DNA from: Helicobacter suis
GTDB lineage: Bacteria; Campylobacterota; Campylobacteria; Campylobacterales; Helicobacteraceae
Reading direction: 5' to 3'
Assembly (NCBI RefSeq): GCF_902196125.1
Contig: NZ_CABIKG010000017.1
Coordinates: 1 to 34,192, forward strand
Length of the DNA: 34,192 nt
A program made the translations under genes and the position numbers. Position 1 is the first letter of the stretch. Every line of letters starts with the position of its first letter. The notes below the pieces were generated by a model. That model worked only from the letters and a program-made list of their open reading frames with translations, was not told the origin of the DNA and searched no databases. Below, in pieces: positions 19,401 through 26,771 of the stretch.

Positions 19401-21193
19401 TTTATCAAGATAAACTAGAGTTTTATATCTGCCATCCGGATAATCCGCATTGCTATATCCAACCAGATCATCTAAGCTATACCAAGAACAAACAAAGTCT
19501 ACTAGATACGGGGAGTTTTAAAGACATAGAATTTAAAAGTTTCTTGCGTAAATGTAACAATAGCTTAGAGAGATTAGAAAAGCAAGTCCAAAGAGAACAA
19601 GAGCACTTGAAAGCAACACAACAAGAGATTAAAAGCTTAGAGACATTGCTAGAAAAGGCAGAATATCCCAAATTAATCTACTTACAAGCCCTCAAAGAGG
19701 ATCATCAAGAGCTCTTAAAAGAAATTGCTAAATGCAGTGCAGATAAAAACTACAGGAGTGCGTTTGTGGCTAAATCTGAGCAATTTGCTAGAAAAACAAT
19801 GCAACAGGATACACAAGAGCATACAGCAACATACAATAACACACAAGACAACACTATAATACACAACACCACACAAGAACATACAATAACAGAAAACACA
19901 ACAACCAATATTACACAACACACCACCCCAGAGAAGCCAGAGAGCAAGGAGGACATTCTGGTAAGCGGAGAGACTAATATAGCACCACAGATTTTCTACC
20001 ACCCCGCCCTAGAGAGTGTTTTAAACCACATGTTAGAAAACCCAACATTTGTGCAAAACTTTGTAGCTTCAGATGCACAGAACCAACACATCGCTTTTGA
20101 GGATACATTTAAAAAAGATGAAGTGCTTCGTCTTTATCAAGAGGGTCAAATAGAATTTTACAAGTTCTTCACAAAGAATGAAAAATCCCAAGATACCCTC
20201 ACAGAGCTCTTTACTGCATTCAAAGAGAAGCTAGAAAAGAGGACGCAACAAGAATTGGCAGCACAACATTCCAGCGCATCTAGGGCAAACAGAGCGGACA
20301 ACACCATACAAGAAAATACAACACAAGAACATACACAAAGTGTGGGGCAGAAAGATGCGTATTTAAAAGAGATCAAGGCCATGAATGCCTTTTTGATAGA
20401 AGAAGAGGTGCGCTTGAAAGAGGAGCTTAACAAGGAAGAGCCTTTATATGAGGCGTGGATACAAAAGGCATTAGAACACCAAGAGGCATATTGGGAGCTT
20501 TGGCGTCAATGTAGTTCTATTGAATTTCGCATAAGCAGAGCAAAGGAAGGCAAAGAAAAAATCCCACCACATGAGTTAGAACACTTGGAGCAAGAATACA
20601 CACGGCTTGATTCAGAAAGGAAACAACAAGAAAAAGCCCTAAAAGAACATGTGAGGTTTGCAGAGCTATCCTATGATGAAGAAAAACTCAAAAGTGCCTA
20701 CCCACGAATCTGTTATTTAAAATCTTTAAGACTTGATCATAGAGCTATCCTCACAGAAATAGAGCGCACTAAAGAAGACCCTACCTACATTAGCACCTTT
20801 AGATCAGAATATTCTGATAATGCAAGCTGGCATGCTGTTACTACCCCTTCTGATGTAGAGCAAAATAGAATAAGACAAATCTTAGAACAAGCAAAACAGC
20901 GCCAAGAAAGCTATAAGCAGGAGCGAGATAATCTCTTACTAGGCTATGAACAAAATTCCCTCACCCAAGCTAAAACAGAGAAATTGGCCAAATTGATGTT
21001 TGAGATTGCAGAACCTAAACTTTTTGCAACCTACAACGCTCCTGAAGTAAGCACAGGTGCAATGAAAGAACTCCTCAAGGATTTCAAACGCTGTATTGAG
21101 GAGGGGAAGAAAGCTTTAGCTGTCTATGAGGGCAGGCAGTATAAAGGCTTAGAGCAACAAGAGCACAAAAAGAAATTAAGGGGTAGAAAATGA
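13430..21193 (+). CDS. Giant DNA methyltransferase-SF2 helicase of the ICE
   Basis: This 2587-residue ORF starts at TTG 13430. Residues about 1-290 are a disordered Ser/Arg/Gly/Glu-rich tract overlapping another ORF. An N6-adenine methylase follows (YSGWGSMGDFF, YYTPKVIVDAIYEGL, FEPSVGVGNFL, GNPPY near residue 481). Next comes an SF2 helicase: Walker A HQVGAGKT near 1188, DEAH near 1354, and the C-terminal lobe GSPAKMGVGTNVQERL with CPWRPDELLQMEGCLIRQGN. Coiled coils and Asn/Thr/Gln linkers fill the rest, and the end is KKKLRGRK. Similar giant proteins occur on H. pylori tfs elements and phage or plasmid islands, probably for DNA modification or protection during transfer. Motif VI is altered (see findings). 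No ATG, GTG or TTG start lies between 14240 and the methylase domain, so translation must begin inside or before the overlap. Confidence 0.8.
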   Translation: MVNNEPVISLEPTKSTSLGEDNKRSEYRGVYAGGAESHNNEQGAQAVVGETSSRAKPTAEGLFPQSRGGGNEQQRATLRSRSSEVEHQNRLREGDKARAGGEKQSRAGTRRSFALSGGNQEGNLSTRAHAHPPTRVQEIAREDKRTQFRALGTTNVAIQSREAGGLRISNSGSLESVVSQHDLSSAHGHSIFHNDRANKDRVSDSRSDSSTDSARNGDNRHGDTPRSTDSSLSLFDHRASQQGEKLQGVFKEGQGVNETRQHEFRGANRLDQEAFKTDSLKTPKLAENSTYTQEIDNSKTDFKTQEEHTPTTPKRRYEANIAAIQLVEQLEQEQREATLEEQKILSAYSGWGSMGDFFDSSQNQEFLELLTLLNPAQYYQARTSILDAYYTPKVIVDAIYEGLEHFGFNKDSNTKEIFEPSVGVGNFLRYAPAHTHYHFSATEVDDVSVRIAHKLHPNQNIKHMGFEKFNFTHDFDAFIGNPPYGDHVIFDQDSTLSGSSVHNYFIGKALKHLKEDGILAFVVSSFFLDAKDSTMREHIAKQASFLGAIRLPNDVFKGTGTGVTTDLVFFKKGKDTELHQDFLESVPFYNATDFETKPFADRKNIIDIVAKALKFEPSLSVSAPDAYGYTPKQLQAIYNFLAEYKNLQSFSINTYFKNHPEHVLGNLELQLTQKKYQLTNTQKPSLNLKEAISSIIKTLPQDIYRYRKTEYPQELLILDHSHHKFTQYGYQSIEAGNFIEFEGEIYKLRSKEIDRILLEHAPKLKTKMQKKRIQAFIPLRDALNDLLKAELNPLSTNTELETKRTKLNSLYEGFVQNFGYLNENKNRKDIKEDLHGFKVLGLEREFDKGINKAQAQVQGLAVKKPSAKKADIFNKRTLSPKKEFVISSAKDALLTSVSETGGLDLAFMAKVFKAQDIEITLSELLEQKLIFKNHTESPSYILASDYLSGNVKQKLQEVQQAIQAGKEDLVENAKALEAVIPADIKAIDIALHLGTPWVPSKYYEQFLLEQIKENYSQSGKEGVFYKEYVEKCLCVVKNPRGFHVNNTEELDFLGIRDKNNPSRMKMSGAHLLECVLNNSPLEIKYPDPDKTDANGKPIMVIDEEQSTLAQERATQLQEAFKEWVYSDYERRTHLEQIYNDTFNTDVLKSYDGSHVHLEGFNQNIELRAHQKNAIFRAIQERVVCLDHQVGAGKTLVAIASCMEQKRMGLVNKSLIAVPNHLTKQWAQEFYRAYPNANLLVVEGEDFNPKNREQLYNQIANNDYDAVIIAHSQLEFLKNPEQVIMDMWAEEEDVLRNSNEELRALVKEGSLDKSAVMSVRAEEQAIKRIAARYSKLLAQNKSQIDISQMGIDHLIIDEAHLFKNLGFSTNMQKIAGLGNPQGSKRASDLLVKTPYLHSKKAKIMFLTGTPIANSIAELYHLQRYLQPDTLKDKGIFNFDDWAQTFGQISADLELDTSAQNYKVVSRFSKFNGILELSTMYKSFADIITNIDIQKLNPHFVPPIEGGKPINVVVPRSEDVARFIGVQDEKGKFNEGSIVDRMEKCKGKKAEKGEDNILACTIDARKAALDYRLIDPSAEVAEENSKSAAMAEQIYEQYQESSKDKGTQLVFIGLSTPKVHSQRVVLDTHVQENTQENTQDNVQELLESLTEYNEQGQITLPSQQELESALEEQKSKALDLDTELARNARFDVYSDVLKKLVKLGIPQSEIAFIHDAKSEAQKQELFKKVNAGEVRVLLGSPAKMGVGTNVQERLVAGHFLDCPWRPDELLQMEGCLIRQGNVLFERNKEHFTIKLFRYATEQTYDSRMWQIIETKSKSLEQFRNAHKLGIRELEDISMGSADASEMKALATGNPLIVQEVKLRQTLKKEENLYKAFLKEQHFKQESLSRHKNTLKHAQEQLNVLNALLQVREPRKEPLKIELYDGSFQEPKRALGATISQTQVFHLLKSDESSKQNLERIETLFKSLVQNALENEGTEIDVMGYRGLRFKAMLYQDKLEFYICHPDNPHCYIQPDHLSYTKNKQSLLDTGSFKDIEFKSFLRKCNNSLERLEKQVQREQEHLKATQQEIKSLETLLEKAEYPKLIYLQALKEDHQELLKEIAKCSADKNYRSAFVAKSEQFARKTMQQDTQEHTATYNNTQDNTIIHNTTQEHTITENTTTNITQHTTPEKPESKEDILVSGETNIAPQIFYHPALESVLNHMLENPTFVQNFVASDAQNQHIAFEDTFKKDEVLRLYQEGQIEFYKFFTKNEKSQDTLTELFTAFKEKLEKRTQQELAAQHSSASRANRADNTIQENTTQEHTQSVGQKDAYLKEIKAMNAFLIEEEVRLKEELNKEEPLYEAWIQKALEHQEAYWELWRQCSSIEFRISRAKEGKEKIPPHELEHLEQEYTRLDSERKQQEKALKEHVRFAELSYDEEKLKSAYPRICYLKSLRLDHRAILTEIERTKEDPTYISTFRSEYSDNASWHAVTTPSDVEQNRIRQILEQAKQRQESYKQERDNLLLGYEQNSLTQAKTEKLAKLMFEIAEPKLFATYNAPEVSTGAMKELLKDFKRCIEEGKKALAVYEGRQYKGLEQQEHKKKLRGRK
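13521..14240 (+). CDS. 239-codon ORF overprinted on the methylase-helicase N-terminus
   Basis: It lies entirely inside the giant ORF in another frame. AGAGGAG sits three bases before the ATG; a second ATG at 13548 starts MNKEHKQWWEKLAQELS. The product looks like an ordinary globular helical protein: balanced hydrophobic content, many Trp, Leu and Ile (YHLHMDILFSIMIEQTRIEL) and no low complexity. Its codons favour GAG, CAG and AAG, unlike the GAA- and AAA-leaning neighbours, as expected where the third base is constrained by a second frame. It contains EPPSKGRNY. I do not recognise the family. An alternative is that the giant ORF is non-coding here and this is a separate gene upstream of the methylase. 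Confidence 0.6.
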   Translation: MQGVQKAIIMNKEHKQWWEKLAQELSPQQRGYFLSLGEEGMSNSAQHYDLDHLKWSIKIGLERVIKREQEEKSKAEQERADLLLYQEAIKKGIYPLERMHIHPLEFKKLQEKIKEHNLERWEQLMWLYNHEKLEGYEFLILDRWRAWFPNMIYHLHMDILFSIMIEQTRIELAILDRTQAQIQRAMGITDMEILQEAQIHLYHYLIIEPPSKGRNYKECLKKDKELMKHANMSLEELIG

Positions 21194-21233
21194 GCCAACA
21201 ACCTCTCAAAGACCTCAGAAAATAAGGATAGAC

Positions 21234-23291
21234 ATGCAAAAGCCAGACATCATCATCATTGAAAGCCCCAATAAGATTAAAAAGATTGCTAACATCACAG
21301 GAGCTAAAGTCCTAGCCACTATTGGGCATTTTATGGAACTTGAGGGCATTGAGGGTGAGAGTTTCACTCCTAAGTTTGCCTACAAAGCAGACAAGAAACA
21401 ACAGATTTATGCAATGATTGAGCAATGCAAAAACAAGAGAGTTTGTATTGCCACAGACCCAGATAGAGAGGGCTATGCCATTGGCAAGATGTTTTATGAG
21501 AAAATCAAAAATGTGGCCAAAGAGGTGTTTAGAGCAGAGTTTCACGAGATTACAGAGAGTGGCATTAACAAGGGCTTAGAAAATGCCCTGTTATTTGAAA
21601 ACACGAACTTTAATTACTATAAAAGCTTTCTAGCCAGAAGTGTGAGTGATTATTACATTGGCTACACTCTCTCCCCTTATTTAGGGGATTGCTTGCAACA
21701 AAGAAAGGGCAATAGTGCAGGTAGAGTACAAACCCCTTGCTTAAAACTCATTGTAGATAGAGATAAGGAAATAGCAAGCTTTAAAGCCCTGCCAGAGAGT
21801 CAGAAGGTGAGCTACCAAATTCAGGCTAAAATCTATGATGAGCATAATAAGGAAGTGGTGCTAAAGCATTGTGATGAAAAGAGAAAGGAAATCAAGTTTG
21901 AAAGCCAAGAGCAAGCCTTAGCAGTGCTTGCACCTCTTAAAGAGTGCAAAAGGGCTTTAGTGCTAGATGTCCAACACTCCACCATCTCAAGCCATCCTCA
22001 AAACCCCTTTATCACCTCTAGTCTTTTAAAGGCAGGTAGTAGTCAATTAGGTTTAAGCACACAGAAAGTCCAAGAATACGCCCAAAAGCTCTTTGAGGCA
22101 GGATTAATCACCTACATTAGAACTGATGCAGAGACACTCAGCCAAGAATTTTTAAAGAAGGCAGAAAGCTTTTATAAGCCTATTTATGCAAACCTCTATG
22201 AGCGTAGAGCCTACAAGGCAAAAAATAGCCAAGCAGAAGCCCATGAGGCCATTAGAATCACCCATTGCCACAAATTTGAAGACACGCAAGAGTTTTTAAA
22301 CCAAGCAGGCATGACAGATAGTCAGGCTCAAGCTCTATACAAGCTTATTTTTCAAAGGACATTAGAGAGTCAGGGCAAAGCAGCTATTTATACCAAGCAA
22401 GATTTGCAATTCAAAATCAAAGACCACTGCTTTAAGTGCAGTGTGCGTTCCTTGCAAGAGGCGGGGTATTTAGCCATGTTCAGGCGCACAGAGCAAGCAA
22501 AAGACACAGAACAAACAGAAAACGAGCAAATGGCACATTTGGACTTAAAAATAGAAAGCGTAGTTAGTCTAATTGCTTTAGAGATGACTAAAATCTACAA
22601 ACATGCCAAGAGTGCCTACGCAGAAGCAAGCTTTATAGAAGTTTTAGAGAAAAATGGCATAGGTAGACCTAGCACCTATGCAAGTTACTTACCCAAACTC
22701 CTTAGTAGAGAATACATCTACATCACACCGGATAAAAAACGCCTTGTAAGTGCCACACATAAGGGACAAAAGGTTATTAGTATTTTTGAAACAAGCCCTT
22801 ATAGCTGGATTGTAGATACCCAATTTACTGCCTTAATGGAGGAACTCTTAGACAAGATTGCTAGAGAAGAATGTAGCTATCTGGAGTATATGCAAATGAT
22901 TGCTAAGAAATGCCCTAAGATGCCAAACCAAACTCCAAGAGAGCCCTATCCACCTAGAGCTCCTAAAGAAAGCCAGATTAAGTATGTACAGGACATTTTA
23001 AGGGACTTGAACATGGAGCTTCCTTGTGAGTTTGCAGACTATGCCAAAGATGATAAAGTGGCTAAGGCTTTCTTAGACAAATATATCCCCAAACACAAAC
23101 AAGCTAGAGAAAAGGCCAAACAAGAGGGGCATTTTTTAGGCAATAGCACTCCTGCAAATAAGCCTGCCACTCCTAAACAAATTGCCTTTGCAGAGAGTTT
23201 GTCTCAAAAACACAATGCAAAATTACCCAAAGATTATAAGAGTAACATGCAGGTGTGCAGCAGTTTTATTGAGGAGTGGAGGGGGAAATAG
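21234..23291 (+). CDS. topA: Mobile-element DNA topoisomerase I (type IA)
   Basis: The 685-residue product carries a TOPRIM domain (IIIESPNKIKKIA with E10; DPDREG with D75, D77, E79) and the catalytic Tyr in ITYIRTDAE (about Y294). GRPSTYASYLPKLL is the conserved type IA block. It lacks the Cys zinc fingers of chromosomal TopA. Instead the C-terminus has two related modules (ESQIKYVQDILRDLNMELP and KQIAFAESLSQKHNAKLP), each followed by a short Phe-containing helix. AAGGA precedes the ATG. tfs3 and tfs4 elements carry a comparable topA, thought to help resolve DNA during transfer or replication. Confidence 0.88.
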   Translation: MQKPDIIIIESPNKIKKIANITGAKVLATIGHFMELEGIEGESFTPKFAYKADKKQQIYAMIEQCKNKRVCIATDPDREGYAIGKMFYEKIKNVAKEVFRAEFHEITESGINKGLENALLFENTNFNYYKSFLARSVSDYYIGYTLSPYLGDCLQQRKGNSAGRVQTPCLKLIVDRDKEIASFKALPESQKVSYQIQAKIYDEHNKEVVLKHCDEKRKEIKFESQEQALAVLAPLKECKRALVLDVQHSTISSHPQNPFITSSLLKAGSSQLGLSTQKVQEYAQKLFEAGLITYIRTDAETLSQEFLKKAESFYKPIYANLYERRAYKAKNSQAEAHEAIRITHCHKFEDTQEFLNQAGMTDSQAQALYKLIFQRTLESQGKAAIYTKQDLQFKIKDHCFKCSVRSLQEAGYLAMFRRTEQAKDTEQTENEQMAHLDLKIESVVSLIALEMTKIYKHAKSAYAEASFIEVLEKNGIGRPSTYASYLPKLLSREYIYITPDKKRLVSATHKGQKVISIFETSPYSWIVDTQFTALMEELLDKIAREECSYLEYMQMIAKKCPKMPNQTPREPYPPRAPKESQIKYVQDILRDLNMELPCEFADYAKDDKVAKAFLDKYIPKHKQAREKAKQEGHFLGNSTPANKPATPKQIAFAESLSQKHNAKLPKDYKSNMQVCSSFIEEWRGK

Positions 23292-23306
23292 AAAGGGAGT
23301 CTTGGT

Positions 23307-24608
23307 ATGTGGTATATTTTAAAAAATAAAGATAAAGAGGTTGTGAGGTTTAGTGTTCAAAGATCAGAGACCATAATGGTTGATTTAACAATTAAAAGCG
23401 CCTTTGTGGATGGCATACAGATTTTGACCCCTAATCTTGTGCCAAAATCTCTAAAGTTAGACAATAAAACTGAGGGAAATGACGATAAAGCTAAGGAAAA
23501 TTTGGAACACTGGATTGAACACAGAAAAATCCCTAAAAATAGAGCGTTCGTAGAGGAGATCGTGCATTCTTTAAACCTAGATGACAAAGATTTTCTTTCC
23601 TATGTTGATGTTACTCTAGCCCTTTCTCTTAACGACACCTATTGGATTGTCCCTGCAGATAAAAACTATCTCTGGAAAGACTACAACCTTTATGAAAATT
23701 CTTTCAATGAAACACTGGCTTTGGTGGCTTTTACAGGGTATTCTGCAAAGTTTAAGGGACTTGTAACCAGCCCCGAGCTCACCACCAATGGCATGCTTAA
23801 AAAATGCTGGCATAGAAACGAGCGTGGAATTATTGAGTTGTACAAGGGTAACTCTGAAGAACATGCTAACAGAGGCAAGGAAGCTTATTGCGAATATTAC
23901 ATGGCACAGATTGCTAAGGTGTTAGATTTTAATCATGTGTCTTATGATTTAAGGCGATTCCATGGAGAGATGGTGAGCACCTGTGAGATTTTCACCAGTC
24001 AAGAGTATGGGTATATTTCAATCTGTGACTGCATTGAGGATACAAGCTTGTTTCTCAAAAAGAATACAGCTAAGCTCATTGCTAAGATCAAAGAAATTTA
24101 TGGTGTCCAAGCATTTGAAGACCTTTTACTTTTTGATACGCTCATTGGGAATACAGATAGACATTTAGGCAACTTTGGGATGTTGATTGATAATAACACC
24201 AATGAGCTTGTCAAACCCGCGCCTATTTTTGATAATGGCATGGCGTTTTTTAACCATATCACAAAGAGAAATTTAAAAGATATTAATAGTTTTGTGGCGC
24301 AACAAGAAAGTGCTTTAGGTTTTAGTTTTTTAGAACAACTTCAGTTGATAGAAACACCCCGGCATATCCCAAAACTAATTAATCTGCACAACTTCACCTT
24401 CACCCGCCATGAGAAATACAATCTCTCTGAGGAATGGTTACAAGCAGGGGAGAAGTTTATCCAGCAAAGAAGCCAAGAGATCATCAAAATCATTGCTAAA
24501 AAACAAACCAAATCTCAAGAAACACCACTACACTCCCCAACTTTTCCTACACCACAAACACCACAACACAAAGAGCTCCCCATACCCTCCAAAGGTAGGA
24601 ATAGGTGA
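23307..24608 (+). CDS. HipA/CtkA-like protein kinase with a basic C-terminal tail
   Basis: The 433-residue product has the HipA-fold kinase signature: nucleotide-binding Lys in GIIELYKG (K180), catalytic loop LIGNTDRHLGNFG (D284, N289) and the metal-binding Asp of IFDNG (D309). H. pylori tfs elements carry a related kinase, CtkA (JHP0940), of about 325 residues. Here an extra N-terminal region of about 100 residues and a Pro/Thr-rich tail (about 400-433) ending IPSKGRNR are present. The ribosome binding site GAAAGGGAG precedes ATG 23307. No HipB-like repressor gene lies next to it, so a secreted or injected kinase is more likely than a HipAB toxin. The closeness to CtkA is from memory of the family. 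Confidence 0.75.
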   Translation: MWYILKNKDKEVVRFSVQRSETIMVDLTIKSAFVDGIQILTPNLVPKSLKLDNKTEGNDDKAKENLEHWIEHRKIPKNRAFVEEIVHSLNLDDKDFLSYVDVTLALSLNDTYWIVPADKNYLWKDYNLYENSFNETLALVAFTGYSAKFKGLVTSPELTTNGMLKKCWHRNERGIIELYKGNSEEHANRGKEAYCEYYMAQIAKVLDFNHVSYDLRRFHGEMVSTCEIFTSQEYGYISICDCIEDTSLFLKKNTAKLIAKIKEIYGVQAFEDLLLFDTLIGNTDRHLGNFGMLIDNNTNELVKPAPIFDNGMAFFNHITKRNLKDINSFVAQQESALGFSFLEQLQLIETPRHIPKLINLHNFTFTRHEKYNLSEEWLQAGEKFIQQRSQEIIKIIAKKQTKSQETPLHSPTFPTPQTPQHKELPIPSKGRNR

Positions 24609-24731
24609 TTATCTTAAAAAATACTCTCTATTAAACAATTTATTAGTCTATTTAAAATTTTTCAAACATTAAAAAATATTATAAAATATTTAAGTTTTAT
24701 TGAGAAGTGAAGGATAGGTGAATAGAGAAGG

Positions 24732-24737
24732 TATAAT
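24732..24737 (+). promoter_or_regulatory. -10 box before the Fic cassette
   Basis: TATAAT lies 29 bases before ATG 24767, with AAGGGG (about 24756-24761) as ribosome binding site. The 158-base spacer from the kinase gene is very AT-rich, so the Fic cassette probably has its own promoter. Confidence 0.6.
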
Positions 24738-24766
24738 AGGAAGAATTAACACAAAAAGGGGTTTGC

Positions 24767-25234
24767 ATGTTATATATCCCACCTACCTCTAAAGAAGTGT
24801 ATGTGAGTGGTATTGTGGCTTTGAATATCTATTGCCCTGAAGACACAGGAGATTGGCATAAATCCAGAGCTCTATCAAAAGATGCCTATTTGTTTGATGA
24901 CTATATTTATGGCAAAGGTCAAAAATACAACACTAATTATCTGCTAGGCGATCTAGGTATCATTGATGGCACTAAACGCCTGCATACCATGGGACGCTAT
25001 CCTGAAAATACACCCGTGTATATTGCTGATCACCCTAGAGCATGTGCAGATTATCTTTATATTGCAGTGTTACAAACAGGCTTGTTAGGTGTTGTCATGT
25101 TAGATGAGTGGTTTCCAACTATTGAGGATAAACAAAGAGTGTATGCCCTGCTAGAAGCCATGCAACCCAAACTAAATCCTAAAGAAAAAGAGATATTAAA
25201 AGCATGGATGGCAAGAAATCCCATAACAGAATAG
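24767..25234 (+). CDS. Conserved-looking hypothetical protein, first gene of the Fic cassette
   Basis: The 155-residue soluble protein has no signal peptide. Visible features are GDWHKSRALSKDAY, GDLGIIDGTKRLHTMGRYPE, YIADHPRACADYLYIAVLQT and LDEWFPTIEDKQRVYALLEA. I cannot assign a family. It is expressed from a clear promoter, and its end overlaps the start of a 50-codon ORF that precedes fic. Position suggests an antitoxin, immunity or regulatory partner of Fic, but that is inference. Confidence 0.7.
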   Translation: MLYIPPTSKEVYVSGIVALNIYCPEDTGDWHKSRALSKDAYLFDDYIYGKGQKYNTNYLLGDLGIIDGTKRLHTMGRYPENTPVYIADHPRACADYLYIAVLQTGLLGVVMLDEWFPTIEDKQRVYALLEAMQPKLNPKEKEILKAWMARNPITE

Positions 25235-25356
25235 AATTAACACTAGAAGAAACTTATCACGAAAGATTGATGTATGGTATCTTAGAAAATATCCAAAACA
25301 CCTCTCTTGTTCTTAAAGGATTTCAAAATGAAAGTGAATTTTTTAAAACTTTTTGA
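25204..25356 (+). CDS. Small ORF just upstream of fic, possible antitoxin
   Basis: The 50-residue product starts MDGKKSHNRIELTLEETYHE and overlaps the preceding gene by 31 bases. It contains NTSLVLKGF, which resembles the antitoxin helix of Fic partners (S/T-x-x-x-E-G/N), but with Lys in place of the inhibitory Glu. It lies in the same frame as fic, separated by TGA and TAA. It could be a VbhA/FicA-type partner, a worn relic of one, or a chance ORF. Confidence 0.4.
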   Translation: MDGKKSHNRIELTLEETYHERLMYGILENIQNTSLVLKGFQNESEFFKTF

Positions 25357-25380
25357 GCTCTATCAATCTAAGGACTAGGA

Positions 25381-26004
25381 ATGAATGTAGATGAACAAAG
25401 TTTGGAGAATGCTCGCCAACTTTTTGAAAGTGGTGCAATCTACAAGATTGAAATAGGAACATTTAAAGGTTTACAAGAAATCCACAGGGCACTTTTTAAA
25501 GGGCTATATGATTTTGCAGGACAGATTAGAGATAAGAACATCTCCAAAGGTTACTTTAAATTTTGCTCTGCTTTGTATCTAAAAGAAGCCCTTAAAAAAA
25601 TTGAAACGATGCCACAATCTTCTTTTGAGGAAATTATAGAGAAGTATGTAGAGATGAATGTCGCACACCCTTTTATGGAAGGCAATGGCCGCGCCACGCG
25701 CATTTGGCTAGATTGCATACTTAGGAAAGAATTGGGGATGGTTATAGATTGGCAGTATGTGGATAAAAATGCCTATCTAAGTGCTATGGAAAGAAGCCCT
25801 ATTAATGATCTAGAACTTAAGACATTGCTAAGAGCACACTTGACAGATCAGATCAATGATAGAGAAGTGATTTTTAAAGGTATTGTGCAATCTTATTATT
25901 ATGAGGGACTACAGAGCACGCTAAACAACAATTTACACAACGATGCATATTTTGACCCTTCTGTATCAAATCCCCCCACACCCTCCAAAGGCAGGCGCAG
26001 ATGA
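25381..26004 (+). CDS. fic: Fic-domain AMP transferase, canonical active site
   Basis: The 207-residue product has the complete Fic motif [12 protein letters not shown] (96-107), with the catalytic His and the phosphate-binding loop, and the flap [15 protein letters not shown]. Fic enzymes usually transfer AMP to target hydroxyls. SYYYEG (171-176) fits the inhibitory S/T-x-x-x-E-G motif, here C-terminal as in autoinhibited class III Fic proteins. After a short Pro/Ser/Thr linker the protein ends [14 protein letters not shown] lies before the ATG. Bartonella T4SS effectors also join Fic domains to basic C-terminal signals, so an injected effector is plausible. Confidence 0.85.
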   Translation: MNVDEQSLENARQLFESGAIYKIEIGTFKGLQEIHRALFKGLYDFAGQIRDKNISKGYFKFCSALYLKEALKKIETMPQSSFEEIIEKYVEMNVAHPFMEGNGRATRIWLDCILRKELGMVIDWQYVDKNAYLSAMERSPINDLELKTLLRAHLTDQINDREVIFKGIVQSYYYEGLQSTLNNNLHNDAYFDPSVSNPPTPSKGRRR

Positions 26005-26011
26005 TAAACAT

Positions 26012-26029
26012 TGTAAAATATATTTTACA
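26012..26029. repeat. Perfect 18-base palindrome between fic and parA
   Basis: TGTAAAATA followed by TATTTTACA is a perfect inverted repeat without a spacer, beginning eight bases after the fic stop. Such sites often bind dimeric regulators, and the neighbouring ribbon-helix-helix protein is a candidate. In this AT-rich spacer it could also be a weak terminator, but it lacks a GC stem. Confidence 0.5.
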
Positions 26030-26141
26030 TTAAATAATATATTACTCTTAATAACTTCTAATACATTTTAAAATATCTCATATATTCTTAAATTTTTTAA
26101 ACATTTAAATTTTTTTAAGATTTTAAATCATTTTTATATTG

Positions 26142-26147
26142 TATAAT
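26142..26147 (+). promoter_or_regulatory. -10 box of the parA operon
   Basis: TATAAT lies 42 bases before ATG 26190, downstream of a very AT-rich, T-tract-containing region typical of Helicobacter sigma-80 promoters. Confidence 0.65.
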
Positions 26148-26160
26148 GCATTTTGCATTA
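26144..26160. promoter_or_regulatory. Inverted repeat overlapping the parA -10 box, likely operator
   Basis: TAATGCA, TTT, TGCATTA is a perfect seven-base inverted repeat that covers most of the -10 box and the expected start site. A protein bound here would block transcription. Autorepression by the downstream ribbon-helix-helix protein, as in ParF-ParG type modules, is the natural inference. Confidence 0.5.
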
Positions 26161-26189
26161 ATTGTATCCATTCAAAGGAGCTAAAACAC

Positions 26190-26771
26190 ATGATTATCTC
26201 TGTTGTCAATAAAAAGGGGGGTGTGGGCAAGAGCGCTTTTAGTTTCTCCATTGCTAAGGATTTAAATTTGTTTTTACAAAGCAATGATAACTCTCTTATT
26301 GAACAGCTCTATCCGGGCAAAGCTAAGATCAGTGCCTATCCTAAGTTAATTGCTAATTGTGTCTATGACTTTGGTGGGTTTGTACAAAAGGGTGTATTAG
26401 AGATTCTTAAAGCCAGTGATGTGCTGGTTATACCCTGCACACCACTTCATAATTCCATTTTGCGCACTTTAGAGAGCCTGCAGGAGTTGCACTCTGTTAA
26501 TCCGCGCATTCTCATTCTCATCACCAATTTCATTTCGTTGCAAGAGAAAGAACAATGCGCCCAAAAGATTCAAGAAAAATATAAACATCTCTCTTTCTTT
26601 TACTTCAAGCACTCTAAAATCTTAGAAAATAGCATGCAGCAAGGATTGAGCTTTACAGAATTAGCTAGCCTTAGTCCTTTAGCTAAAAATGCCTACAAGC
26701 ACTTTATGGACGAATACACCCGCCTTTTAAACACTCTATCTAAATTAAGGAAAACCACATGGACAGCATAG
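26190..26771 (+). CDS. parA: ParA-family partition ATPase
   Basis: The ATG 26190 follows AAAGGAG (26174-26180), which favours it over the in-frame ATG 26139. The 193-residue product has the deviant Walker A KKGGVGKS (about 9-16), the partner Asp in CVYDFGGF and the typical helix VIPCTPLHNSILRTLESLQE. It is small, like the ParF/MinD-type ATPases that work with a ribbon-helix-helix partner. Such pairs stabilise plasmids or excised ICE circles. It overlaps the next gene by 13 bases. Confidence 0.85.
   Translation: MIISVVNKKGGVGKSAFSFSIAKDLNLFLQSNDNSLIEQLYPGKAKISAYPKLIANCVYDFGGFVQKGVLEILKASDVLVIPCTPLHNSILRTLESLQELHSVNPRILILITNFISLQEKEQCAQKIQEKYKHLSFFYFKHSKILENSMQQGLSFTELASLSPLAKNAYKHFMDEYTRLLNTLSKLRKTTWTA

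Noticed and set aside
24409-24672. Plus-strand frame overlapping the kinase 3' end
   Set aside because: It is a Lys/His/Ser-rich shadow running into AT-rich spacer; the kinase frame with its conserved tail accounts for the region.
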